From assembly GCF_937988725.1 (NCBI RefSeq), contig NZ_CALKHS010000004.1:248001-312000 (forward strand): a DNA stretch of 64,000 nucleotides. The letters run 5' to 3'. Of the stretch, positions 7,471-15,721 are shown in pieces (position 1 is the stretch's first letter; each line of letters begins with the position of its first letter). The notes below the pieces were generated by a model. It ran no database searches. It was not told the DNA's origin and was given only the letters and a program-made list of their open reading frames with translations. This stretch comes from an uncultured Castellaniella sp. (GTDB taxonomy: Bacteria > Pseudomonadota > Gammaproteobacteria > Burkholderiales > Burkholderiaceae_B). Both the position numbers and the translations under genes were made by a program.

Positions 7471-9710
7471 CAGAAGTGCAGGTTCAGCGTGGCGACCGCC
7501 GAGCGTCCCGGAGCGATCGAGGCATAGTGCGAGGCGTAGGCCTTGTCGTAGTAGGTCTTGTTGAACAGATTGTTCACGTTGATCTGCAGGTCGACGGTCT
7601 TGTTGAACTGGTAGCCGGCCATGGCGTCGAAACGCCAGTAGGACGGGATGGTGATGGTGTTGGCCTCGTTGCCGTACTGCTTGTCCACGTAATAGGCGCC
7701 GACGCCGGCCGTGAACTTGGGCGTGAAAGCGTAGGTGTTCCACAGGCTGAAGCTGCTCTCCGGCGTGTTGGGGAAGACCTTGCCTTCGTTCGATGCCGCG
7801 CCGGTCTTGCCGTCGTTTCCGATGCGGCTCTTCAGGTAGGTGTAGCCGCCGTAGACCTGCCACTGAGGCGTTATGCTGCCCGAAAAGCCCAGTTCGAAGC
7901 CATCGACGTGCTTGTCGCCGGCCATGGAGTACAGGCCGTTCGCGTCGGTGATCCGGGCATTGGTCGTTTCGACCCGGAAGACGGCGGCGGTCAGGCCCAG
8001 AAGCCCGTCGAGCACGTCCCATTTGGTGCCCAGCTCCATCGTGCGATTCTTTTCCGGAGCGGTGTCGGCGGCGTTCAGGGGCGTGCGTCCGCCCGGGGTG
8101 ACGGAATTCCCGCTGCCTTCGTTCAGGCCCGCACCCGCGGGCGTGGAGGAAGTGCCGTAGGAAAGGTAGATGCTGCCGTTCTCCGCGGGCTTGTACACCA
8201 GTCCCAGTTGATAGTTGAGCAGCGTGTCCTGGCGATCGACCCGGTTGCCGGAGAACTGGTCGACCCGCGTGGCGTAGTTGTCCAGGCGCAGGCCGAGCGT
8301 CGTCTGCCAGCGTTCGTTGAGTTCGATGGTGTCGAAGCCGTAGATCGATTTCGTCAGGGTGCGCGTGTAGGTCGGTTCCCCGATGGGGCCGCCGCTGCCG
8401 GAATTGACCCAGGGATCGCCGGGGTTCGGATTGTAGAGGCTGGTGCACGTGTAGTTGCCCGCGGCACCGACGCCCGCCGGGCAGCTGCTCTTGCCCCGGT
8501 CGATGTCCAGGCTGTCCTTGCGCCCGTCTTCCACCGACAGTTCGATCCCCGTCAGGAATCGGTGCTTCAGCTGCCCCGTGCGGAACTCGCCCAGCAGCTC
8601 CGTCTGGTTGGCCCAGGTGCTGACGCGGCTGTCGCGGGTGTTGGCGCGGCGCCAGACCAGGCCGTCGTTGACGTTGCCCTTGCTGTCATCGGGCTGCGTC
8701 ACGATGTAGCGTTGCGTTCCCCGCGTGTAGCGGGTCTGGTTGCGCAGGGTCAGGCGGTCGCTGAAATCGTGCTCGACGCGCAGCGTGCCCATGTCGTTGC
8801 GGGTGCGGCGGTAGTCGCTGTCCAGGCCGTAGAAGTTGTCGCGGTCCACGTCGACGGGCGTCCGGTGGAACCGCGGGTCGTTGGAGCCATTCCTCGAAAT
8901 CGTGTACGGAATGCCGCTGTCCGGCGTGTCGTCCGCTTCCATGTGGAAGTAGCTCAGCGTGACCCGCGTGGGGGTGCCCAGGCCGAAGGAGATCGTCGGC
9001 GCCACGCCCCAGCGCTTGTAGTCCACGGCGTCGCGGCCGTCGACGTCCTGGCTGTGGTTCATGGCATTCAGGCGGAAGGCGGTGGTGTCGCCCAGCTGCC
9101 AGTTGCTGTCCACGGTCTGGCGGAAGTACTTGGACGTGCCGAATCCGGCGGACACGTCGGTGAAGTCGCGCAGCTTGGCGGTCTTGCTGATCAGGTCGAT
9201 GCTGCCGCCCGCGCCGCCCCGGCCCGCGTAGGCGCCGTCCGCGCCCTTGATGACTTCCACCTGTTCCAGGTTGAAGACTTCGCGGGACGTCGCGCCGATG
9301 TCGCGCATGCCGTCGATGAAGGTGCTGGATTGGGCGTCGTAGCCGCGGATGAAGGGGCGGTCGCCCAGCGGGTTGCCGCCTTCGCCCGCGCCGAAGGTGA
9401 TGCCCGGCGAGTTGCGCAGCACGTCGGTCAGGGTGGTGGCGGCCTGGCTCTGGATCAGCTCCTTCGGGATGATCTGCAGGGATTTGGCGGTGTCGAGCAC
9501 CGGCGCGGTGAATTTGTCGGAAGCGGATTCCTTCACCAGGAAGGGCGCGGGGTTCTCGCCCTGGACCTTGATGGGGCTGAGCTGAGCCGGATCGGTGTTC
9601 TGGGCCTGGGCAGCCTGCGGCAGCAGGAACAGACCGGGGGTGGCCAGCGCCGTGGCCAGGCCGCCGGCCAGCTTGCCCGTCCGGGACTCTAGGGTATCTT
9701 CCACGCACAT
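7470..9710 (-). CDS. fiu: TonB-dependent catecholate siderophore receptor (Fiu/PiuA-like)
   Basis: A 746-residue outer-membrane receptor. A signal sequence ends near AQA-QN (residue 36), LSPIKVQG is a candidate TonB box, a plug domain follows (TLTDVLRNSPGITFG, VEVIKGADGAYAGRGGAGG) and then the beta-barrel, which ends in LHF. Context with a Sel1 protein and PiuC matches Fiu/PiuA loci that import iron-catechol complexes. The ATG sits directly against GGGAGA, so the third codon GTG (9704-9702), 6 nt downstream of that sequence, may be the real start. A Fur-like box and a sigma-70 promoter lie upstream (9722-9789), so iron repression is expected. Confidence 0.9.
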   Translation of the reverse strand: MCVEDTLESRTGKLAGGLATALATPGLFLLPQAAQAQNTDPAQLSPIKVQGENPAPFLVKESASDKFTAPVLDTAKSLQIIPKELIQSQAATTLTDVLRNSPGITFGAGEGGNPLGDRPFIRGYDAQSSTFIDGMRDIGATSREVFNLEQVEVIKGADGAYAGRGGAGGSIDLISKTAKLRDFTDVSAGFGTSKYFRQTVDSNWQLGDTTAFRLNAMNHSQDVDGRDAVDYKRWGVAPTISFGLGTPTRVTLSYFHMEADDTPDSGIPYTISRNGSNDPRFHRTPVDVDRDNFYGLDSDYRRTRNDMGTLRVEHDFSDRLTLRNQTRYTRGTQRYIVTQPDDSKGNVNDGLVWRRANTRDSRVSTWANQTELLGEFRTGQLKHRFLTGIELSVEDGRKDSLDIDRGKSSCPAGVGAAGNYTCTSLYNPNPGDPWVNSGSGGPIGEPTYTRTLTKSIYGFDTIELNERWQTTLGLRLDNYATRVDQFSGNRVDRQDTLLNYQLGLVYKPAENGSIYLSYGTSSTPAGAGLNEGSGNSVTPGGRTPLNAADTAPEKNRTMELGTKWDVLDGLLGLTAAVFRVETTNARITDANGLYSMAGDKHVDGFELGFSGSITPQWQVYGGYTYLKSRIGNDGKTGAASNEGKVFPNTPESSFSLWNTYAFTPKFTAGVGAYYVDKQYGNEANTITIPSYWRFDAMAGYQFNKTVDLQINVNNLFNKTYYDKAYASHYASIAPGRSAVATLNLHF

Positions 9711-9721
9711 TCTCCCTTAAA

Positions 9722-9748
9722 TGATAAATATCATGAAAATCATTCTCA
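9722..9748 (-). promoter_or_regulatory. Two overlapping Fur-like boxes in the fiu promoter
   Basis: Two 7-1-7 Fur-type sites overlap. TGAAAATCATTCTCA (9734-9748) matches 12 of 14 consensus positions of TGATAAT-N-ATTATCA, and TGATAAATATCATGA (9722-9736) matches 11 of 14. They start 12 bp downstream of the -10 hexamer, so bound Fur would cover the initial transcribed region. Sequence similarity only; binding is inferred. Confidence 0.75.
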
Positions 9749-9760
9749 ATTAGAAAATGG

Positions 9761-9790
9761 ATTCTAAACAAGAATCGTTCACAATTCAAA
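9761..9790 (-). promoter_or_regulatory. Sigma-70 promoter of the fiu operon, copy 1 of a 30-bp repeat
   Basis: Read on the minus strand: -35 TTGAAT (9789-9784), 17-bp spacer, -10 TAGAAT (9766-9761). The whole 30 bp is identical at 29 positions to 15645-15674, upstream of the other TonB receptor. The predicted transcript starts near 9754, giving a leader of about 44 nt. Confidence 0.7.
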
Positions 9791-9926
9791 TTGTGCAGGA
9801 ATTATGAAAGAATGATGCGGATCGGGGCGGGCCGTCCGATCCCGGCGGCGAGCCGATGCCACCGCGCCGTCCGGTTGTCCGCTCATCCATTCATCCGCTC
9901 ATTCGATAGGGTCCCGTCCGTCCGCC

Positions 9927-12074
9927 ATGTCTTGCGACACCTCCACCGCCTCTTCCGAATCGCTGCCAGGCTCCCCGGCCTCCTGGCCCGACGTTCCTCC
10001 TCCCGTGGCGCTGCGCGAGGAGCGCATCATCCGGCAACTCGGGCGTCGGCGCGACGACCCCTATGCCTGGATGAAATTCGTTCCCTCGTCGGGCGCCCGC
10101 GCGCTGGAAGGGCTGCCGTCGCGGTTGCGGGAACACCTGGACGCGGAGATGCGGTACGCGGATGCCGTCCTGCGGCCTCTGGCGGACGATGCCGCGCGGT
10201 TCCATGCCCGGATGGCGGCCCGCGCGCCCGAGCTGCGCGAGCCGGCGCCGGCGGCGTGCGCGGGATGGCGCTATGAGTCCGGGGTGCCGGCGGGCGGTTC
10301 GCGGCGCGTCTTTTCCCGCGTCCGGGCCGACGGGCGCAAGCAGGCGCTCCTGGACGAGGCCGAACGCGCCCGGGCGCACGCCTACTATCGCGCCACGGAT
10401 CATCAGCCCAGCCCCGACGGCCGCTACTTCGCCTGGGCGGAAGACGTAATCGGAGACGACCGCCACCGCATCTGCCTGCTGGACATGGACAGCGGCGTCG
10501 TCCGCATTCTCGTGCCAGCCGACGCCTTCGGCTATGGCGGCCTCGTGTTCTCGCCCTCGTCCCGGTATCTGTTCTGGATCCGGCGAGACGCGCACAGCCG
10601 GCCGACGCGCCTGTACCGCAGCGCGGTCGAAGGCGGCGAGGCGGTGCTGATCCATGAAGAGCGGGATCCTTCGATCTTCATGCAGGTGGCGCGTACGGCG
10701 GCCGGCGGCTTCGTCGCGCTGACGCTGGCCGGCCCGGACATCGGCGAGGTGCGGCTGATCGCCGCCGGGGCCGAGACCGATCCGCCCCGGCTGGTGCGGC
10801 CGCGCCGGCGCGGCGTGCGCTACGAAGTGGACGAATGGAACGGAGACCTGCTGATGCTGACCGATGCCGACGGCGCCGTCGACCGCAAGCTGCTGCGCCT
10901 GGATCCCGGAACCTTCGCGGTCCGGGGCGATCTGGCGCCGCATCGCGCCGGGGTTCCCATCATCGCCGTGCGGCCTTTCGCCGGTGCGCTCGTGCGGGTG
11001 GAACGCCAGCAAGGCCTGCGCCGCCTGGTGCTGACGTATCCGGACGGGCGGGAGATGACGGTCGGTTTCGACGATCCCGCCTATGCCATCGATCTGACGC
11101 CATCCCAGCCATATGGGGCCCGTCAGGTGCGTCTCGTGCACCAGACGCCGGCCCGTCCGCCGCGCTGGGTGGACGTCGAGTTTTCAAGCGGACGGCGCAG
11201 CGTGGCCGGGCGGCTCGAGCCGCCCGGCTTCGACCCAGCCGCCTACCGTGTCGAGCGCCTGGAGGCGCGGGCGTCCGACGGGGAAGCCATTCCCCTCACC
11301 GTGCTGTCGCGCCGGGACGCGCGCGCGGGCGAGCCGGGACCTTTGCTGCTGACCGGCTATGGGGCCTATGGCATTGCCAGCGAGCCGATCTTTTCCCTGC
11401 CGGCGACCGTGCTGGTCGACGCGGGGTTCCGCTACGCCATCGCGCACGTGCGCGGCGGGTCGGAAAAGGGCGGGCGCTGGTACCGGGACGGCTGCCGCGA
11501 CAGGAAGCGCAATTCGATGACCGATTTCATCGCGTGCGCCCGCCACCTGCTGGACATCGGCCATGCCGCGCCGGGCCGGATCGTGGCCCAGGGGGTATCG
11601 GCCGGCGGGCTGCTGGTGTGCGGCGCCATGAACATCGAACCGTCGCTCTGGGCGGGCGTGATCGCGCAGGTGCCGTTCGTCGACATGCTCAACACCATGA
11701 GCGATGCGGATCACCCCCTGGTGCCGCTGTTGCGTCCCGATTGGGGCGATCCGCTCTCCGATCCCCAGGCCTACGACTATATCGCCGGAATCTCGCCGTA
11801 CGAGAACGTCGCCCGGGCGGACTATCCGCCCGTCCTGTGCACGGCCGGCCTGAAGGACGATCGCGTGCCGTACTGGGAGCCGGCCAAGCTGCTGGCGAAC
11901 ATCCGGCATCGGGGCATCGGCGGCAAGCCGGCGGTGCTCGTGCTGGACCCGGACAGCGGCCATCAGCAAAGCGACGACCGCGACAGCGCGTTTGCGCAGG
12001 CCGCGCTGTTCTGGGCCTTCGCCTGCCGCTGCGTGGGGCTGCCGGTTCCCCCGGACGGCGTCGGAGGTTCCTAG
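9927..12074 (+). CDS. S9 family oligopeptidase (oligopeptidase B-like)
   Basis: A 715-residue prolyl-oligopeptidase-family serine peptidase: seven-bladed propeller region at about 60-430 and an alpha/beta-hydrolase domain at about 440-710. The catalytic triad is Ser558 (GVSAGG), Asp644 (GLKDDRVPYWEP) and His679 (DPDSGHQQ); RRDDPYAWM near 41-49 matches the conserved N-terminal motif. No signal peptide is seen, so it should be cytosolic and cut short peptides. It is divergent from the fiu operon and convergent with the MFS gene, sharing the palindromic stop CTAG at 12071-12074. Placement between two siderophore receptor operons suggests it may process a peptidic siderophore; this is inference. 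Confidence 0.88.
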   Translation: MSCDTSTASSESLPGSPASWPDVPPPVALREERIIRQLGRRRDDPYAWMKFVPSSGARALEGLPSRLREHLDAEMRYADAVLRPLADDAARFHARMAARAPELREPAPAACAGWRYESGVPAGGSRRVFSRVRADGRKQALLDEAERARAHAYYRATDHQPSPDGRYFAWAEDVIGDDRHRICLLDMDSGVVRILVPADAFGYGGLVFSPSSRYLFWIRRDAHSRPTRLYRSAVEGGEAVLIHEERDPSIFMQVARTAAGGFVALTLAGPDIGEVRLIAAGAETDPPRLVRPRRRGVRYEVDEWNGDLLMLTDADGAVDRKLLRLDPGTFAVRGDLAPHRAGVPIIAVRPFAGALVRVERQQGLRRLVLTYPDGREMTVGFDDPAYAIDLTPSQPYGARQVRLVHQTPARPPRWVDVEFSSGRRSVAGRLEPPGFDPAAYRVERLEARASDGEAIPLTVLSRRDARAGEPGPLLLTGYGAYGIASEPIFSLPATVLVDAGFRYAIAHVRGGSEKGGRWYRDGCRDRKRNSMTDFIACARHLLDIGHAAPGRIVAQGVSAGGLLVCGAMNIEPSLWAGVIAQVPFVDMLNTMSDADHPLVPLLRPDWGDPLSDPQAYDYIAGISPYENVARADYPPVLCTAGLKDDRVPYWEPAKLLANIRHRGIGGKPAVLVLDPDSGHQQSDDRDSAFAQAALFWAFACRCVGLPVPPDGVGGS

Positions 12075-13384
12075 GCGGGGCGCGCCGCCAGCCCCTGTTC
12101 CTTGAGCGTCCGCAGAAAGGACCGCAGGGCGCAGGCGGCCGAGATCGCCAACGCAGGAACGGCGACGGCGGCGACGGCGTTCAGCATGTGCCGCTGGAAC
12201 AGCCAGTCCGAGAGCGTGCCCGCCAGCAGGGGGCCGGAAGCGCCGAACAGCGAGACGACGAAACTCCAGATGGCGAAGCAGCGCGCCCTCAGGGACGCCG
12301 GCGCCAGGTCCTGCAGCATGGTGGGCACCAGGGCGTTGGCGGTGCAGGTCATGAACAGGAACAGGCCGACGGCGACGAAGGCGTGATCGAGCGCCTGCGC
12401 GGCGGTCAGCAGCAGGAGCACGGGGATCGCCATGACCGCCGACAGGCCCATGATCAGGGGGCGCACCGCCTGGCCGACCCGGCGGACCATGGCGCGATCC
12501 AGGAGTCCGGCGACGGGCAGGCAGCCGACGCTCGTGATCAGGATGATCAGGCCCATGGCATGGCCGATCTCGCCCGGCGCGGCGTTGAACCTGCGTTCCA
12601 GCGCCAGGGCGACCAGCTGGTTCAGGGCCTGCACGGCGACGATCAGGCAGCCGGCCACGCCGGCGAACAGGCCGATGGCCCGCCAGCGGCGCAGCAGGAA
12701 GGCCCGCAGCGACGCGGACGACGCGGCGTCGGCGGCTTCGATGCGCCGGGCGGGGTCCGCCGTCAGGGCGCCGAGCAGCAGCAGGGGCAGGCCGGCCATG
12801 CCGAGCAGCAGGAAGGCCTTGCGCCAGGGCTCCGCGCCCCAGGGAAACAGGTCCTGCGCGGCGGACAGTATGGCGCCGCTGAAATAGAAGCCGCCGCTGG
12901 CCCCGGCCGCCATCAGGGCCGCGAAACCCAGGTTGGCGGCGACCCGGTGCCGTTCCGGCGCCAAATCGGGAATCATCGAGTAGACCAGCGGCACCATGGC
13001 GAATTCTGTGATGCCCGCCGCCGAACGGCCGATGAAAAAGAGCGGGAATTCATGCGCGAGCCCGCTGAGCGCCATCAGGACGGACGAGACCGCGATCAGC
13101 CACAGCAGCACCCGCTTGCGCGAGTAGCGGTCCGCGAAACGCGACAGCGGGATGGCCAGCGCGCTGGCGATCAGAATGCCCGCCAGGCCCTGCAGCGCGC
13201 CCAGGGTGGCGTCGCTGACGCCGAAGCTTGTCTGGATGGCGGCCAGGGAGACGGCCTGAAGCCCCATGTCGGCCATCTGCAGGCCGGCCGCGATGCCCAG
13301 GAAGGCGACCGTGAACATGCCCCGCGGCGTCCAGCCGGCGGATTGCGCGGGGCATGGGAGCGCCGAGTCCGGGGTCAGCGCCAT
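12071..13384 (-). CDS. MFS transporter linked to a siderophore receptor
   Basis: A 437-residue protein with about 12 membrane segments and an MFS cytoplasmic loop motif (LSRFADRYSRKRVLL, about 79-93). Its start overlaps the end of the hydroxamate-type receptor gene by 10 bp, so the two are translated together. Siderophore importers of the RhtX/FptX/FoxB kind replace a binding-protein ABC system in several bacteria; an equivalent inner-membrane import role is plausible here because no siderophore ABC importer lies nearby. Export of a siderophore is the alternative. The subfamily is not certain. Confidence 0.82.
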   Translation of the reverse strand: MALTPDSALPCPAQSAGWTPRGMFTVAFLGIAAGLQMADMGLQAVSLAAIQTSFGVSDATLGALQGLAGILIASALAIPLSRFADRYSRKRVLLWLIAVSSVLMALSGLAHEFPLFFIGRSAAGITEFAMVPLVYSMIPDLAPERHRVAANLGFAALMAAGASGGFYFSGAILSAAQDLFPWGAEPWRKAFLLLGMAGLPLLLLGALTADPARRIEAADAASSASLRAFLLRRWRAIGLFAGVAGCLIVAVQALNQLVALALERRFNAAPGEIGHAMGLIILITSVGCLPVAGLLDRAMVRRVGQAVRPLIMGLSAVMAIPVLLLLTAAQALDHAFVAVGLFLFMTCTANALVPTMLQDLAPASLRARCFAIWSFVVSLFGASGPLLAGTLSDWLFQRHMLNAVAAVAVPALAISAACALRSFLRTLKEQGLAARPA

Positions 13385-15504
13385 TGATACTGAAGCTGCA
13401 TGTCGATGGTCCGTTCGCCGCCGTAGTAGCAGTAGAAGTCGCAGCCGCTGACGTAGGTCTTGTCCGCCAGGTTGCGCGCGTTCAGCTGCAGGGACCAGCT
13501 GCGGTCGATCTGGTAGCGCGCCATCAGGTCGAACAGGGTATAGCCGGGAACGGTCACGCCGCGATAGTAGCGCTGGTCTTCGGTCGGGCCGTTGTAGCGC
13601 GCGCCGGCTCCGACCGTCAGCGCGCCGCCCTGGGGCAGGTCGAAGCGATGATCGACCCAGAGGCTCACCTGGTGGCGGGGAATCAGCGGAGTCCGGATGG
13701 TCAGCCCGCCGTCGATGTCCTGGCGGGAGTGGTTGTAGGTGTAGGCGACCTTCATGCCGGTGCGCGGCGTGATCCGGAAATCGCCCTCCAGCTCCATGCC
13801 CCTGTTGGTGCGCTTGCCGCTTTGCGACTGGATGTTGGACGCATCCGCGATCAGGGCGTTCCGTTCCTCGATGTCGAAGTAGGCGAGCGTCAGGGTGCCT
13901 TGCAGCCAGTCCGGGTCGAACTTGATCCCGGCTTCCTTCTGCTTGCCCACGTAGGGCCGGTAGGTGTTGCCGCGGCTGTCGACGCCGGCCTGCGGCCTGA
14001 ACGACTCGGAATAGCTCACGTAGGGCGAGACGCCGTAGTCGCTGATGTACATGGCGCCGACGTTCACGCTGTTGTGGCTGATGTCGTAGTCGGATCGGGT
14101 TCCGGCGATCCGGCCGTCGCTCCTGGCGCGGTCGTGGCGGATGCCGGCGTTGAAGTTCCAGTGCGATCCGACGCGCGCCTGAGCGGCGGCGTACAGGCCC
14201 AGCTGCCGGGTGTCGAGATCGTAGGGATCGGCCGTCGCCGTGAAGGGCCGGCCGTAGACCGGGTCGAACATGTCCAGGTTCGGCGCCATGCCGAAGCCGT
14301 TGTTGCGGCCGGATGTGTCGGACTTCAGGTAGTCGACGCCGACGACAGGCAGGATCTCCACCGAGTCGCCCAGGCGCACGCGGCCCTTGAGGCGGTGGTC
14401 GATGTAGTGGTTGCGGGTGCTGCCGTCGGTGAGCGAATAGCCGCGCAGCAATTCCCGATTGTTGTCCGAGCCGTAGGCGAACACGTTGCGCTGGTCGATG
14501 TCCAGGTAGGAATACCGGTAGTTCTGGGTGAAGGTCCAGTCCGGATTCAGCTTGTGGGTGAGCAGCCAGCCGGCGCTGACCTGAGTGCGCTTGAGGTGGT
14601 CGAAATCGGGTTCGCCCGCGTTCAGGCGCCGGTCGATCTTGCCGTAGGGGGTGTCGATGATGGTGCCGTAGCCGGGCAGAAAGCCGTTGGTCGGGCGGCC
14701 GTCCTCGCGCTGGATGCTGGTCAGCAGCGTCAGGGAGGTGCGCTCATTGAAGTCGACCGTCAGGCTGGGCGCCAGGTAGTAGTTCTTCATGTCCGTTTCC
14801 CGCTGCATGCTGTCGGCGCGGCGGGTCTGGGCGACGATGCGGTAATAGACGTTGCCCGCGTCGTTGGCGATCCCGTTGTAGTCGATGCCCAGGCCCAGGC
14901 GCTTGCGATGACCCGCCTCCAGGTTCATCAGCAGGGATTCTTCCTTGCGGGGGCGCTTGGTCACCAGGTTGACTACGCCGCCCGTGTTGGACGCCCCGAA
15001 TTCCAGGGAGTTCGGTCCCTTCAGCACTTCGACCGATTCGACGCCGAAGATCTCGGGCTTCCAGACGAAGAATCCGTTCGGAGTCGTCGGCGTGCCGTCC
15101 AGCGAGGTGGAAGCGTCGAAGCCGCGGATCTTGAACCATTCGACCTTGTTGTCCGCGCCGAAGGGTTCGCTGAGAACGCCCGCCTGATATTGCAGGGCTT
15201 CGTCGAGCTTGCGGGCGCCTTGATTCTCGATGTCCCGGGCGCTGATCACGGCGCTGGAGTTGGGGGCGTAGAAGTCCAGGCTCTGCAGGTCGCCGACGGA
15301 GCCGGTCACCGTCACGGCGTCGAGTTCTCCCACGGTCGGGGGCCCCGCGTTCTCGCCGGCCGGGGCGGCCACGCCGGATCGAGGGGAGGCGTTTTCGCCC
15401 GCCGTGTCGGCTGTCTGCGCGTGAAGGGGCGTGGAGGCCAGCGCCAGCAGCCCGGTCATGGCGAGGATGGCGCGGGCGATAGGGGTATGAGTCGGTTTCC
15501 GCAT
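13375..15504 (-). CDS. TonB-dependent siderophore receptor (ferrichrome/ferrioxamine type)
   Basis: A 709-residue receptor. The signal peptide ends near LHA-QT (residue 29), ELDAVTVTG is a possible TonB box, a plug domain holds GVESVEVLKGPNSLEFGASNT, and the barrel ends in QYQWR. The paired cysteines in SGCDFYCYYGG near the C-terminus resemble the Cys-containing loop of FhuA-type hydroxamate receptors. It is the first gene of an operon with the MFS transporter. The 30-bp promoter and Fur-like box at 15618-15674 indicate iron repression; the predicted leader is about 134 nt. The exact siderophore is unknown. Confidence 0.88.
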   Translation of the reverse strand: MRKPTHTPIARAILAMTGLLALASTPLHAQTADTAGENASPRSGVAAPAGENAGPPTVGELDAVTVTGSVGDLQSLDFYAPNSSAVISARDIENQGARKLDEALQYQAGVLSEPFGADNKVEWFKIRGFDASTSLDGTPTTPNGFFVWKPEIFGVESVEVLKGPNSLEFGASNTGGVVNLVTKRPRKEESLLMNLEAGHRKRLGLGIDYNGIANDAGNVYYRIVAQTRRADSMQRETDMKNYYLAPSLTVDFNERTSLTLLTSIQREDGRPTNGFLPGYGTIIDTPYGKIDRRLNAGEPDFDHLKRTQVSAGWLLTHKLNPDWTFTQNYRYSYLDIDQRNVFAYGSDNNRELLRGYSLTDGSTRNHYIDHRLKGRVRLGDSVEILPVVGVDYLKSDTSGRNNGFGMAPNLDMFDPVYGRPFTATADPYDLDTRQLGLYAAAQARVGSHWNFNAGIRHDRARSDGRIAGTRSDYDISHNSVNVGAMYISDYGVSPYVSYSESFRPQAGVDSRGNTYRPYVGKQKEAGIKFDPDWLQGTLTLAYFDIEERNALIADASNIQSQSGKRTNRGMELEGDFRITPRTGMKVAYTYNHSRQDIDGGLTIRTPLIPRHQVSLWVDHRFDLPQGGALTVGAGARYNGPTEDQRYYRGVTVPGYTLFDLMARYQIDRSWSLQLNARNLADKTYVSGCDFYCYYGGERTIDMQLQYQWR

Positions 15505-15617
15505 GTCTTTTTATCGGCGGTGAGAGAGGAGTGAAAACGGCGGGAAGTTCCCGGGAAGCATGCTGTGGATGCGCAGGCTTCTTTCCTGTCGGCTACGTTC
15601 CCGGGATTGTCTCGATA

Positions 15618-15632
15618 TGCAAATGATTATCA
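15618..15632 (-). promoter_or_regulatory. Fur-like box of the second receptor operon
   Basis: TGCAAATGATTATCA matches 12 of 14 positions of the 7-1-7 Fur consensus, with one arm perfect. It begins 12 bp downstream of the -10 hexamer, exactly the spacing seen at the fiu operon. Confidence 0.72.
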
Positions 15633-15644
15633 GTTGTCTTAATA

Positions 15645-15674
15645 ATTCTAAACAAGAATCGTTAACAATTCAAA
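15645..15674 (-). promoter_or_regulatory. Sigma-70 promoter of the second receptor operon, copy 2 of the 30-bp repeat
   Basis: On the minus strand: -35 TTGAAT (15673-15668), 17-bp spacer, -10 TAGAAT (15650-15645). Only one base differs from the copy at 9761-9790. The spacer holds a near-perfect dyad, GAATTGTTAACGATTC, in which 14 of 16 positions are symmetric. Confidence 0.7.
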
Positions 15675-15721
15675 CCGAGAGACGATTTTGCGGGGAGTCC
15701 GGCGCTTTTGCCTGCGGAGGT

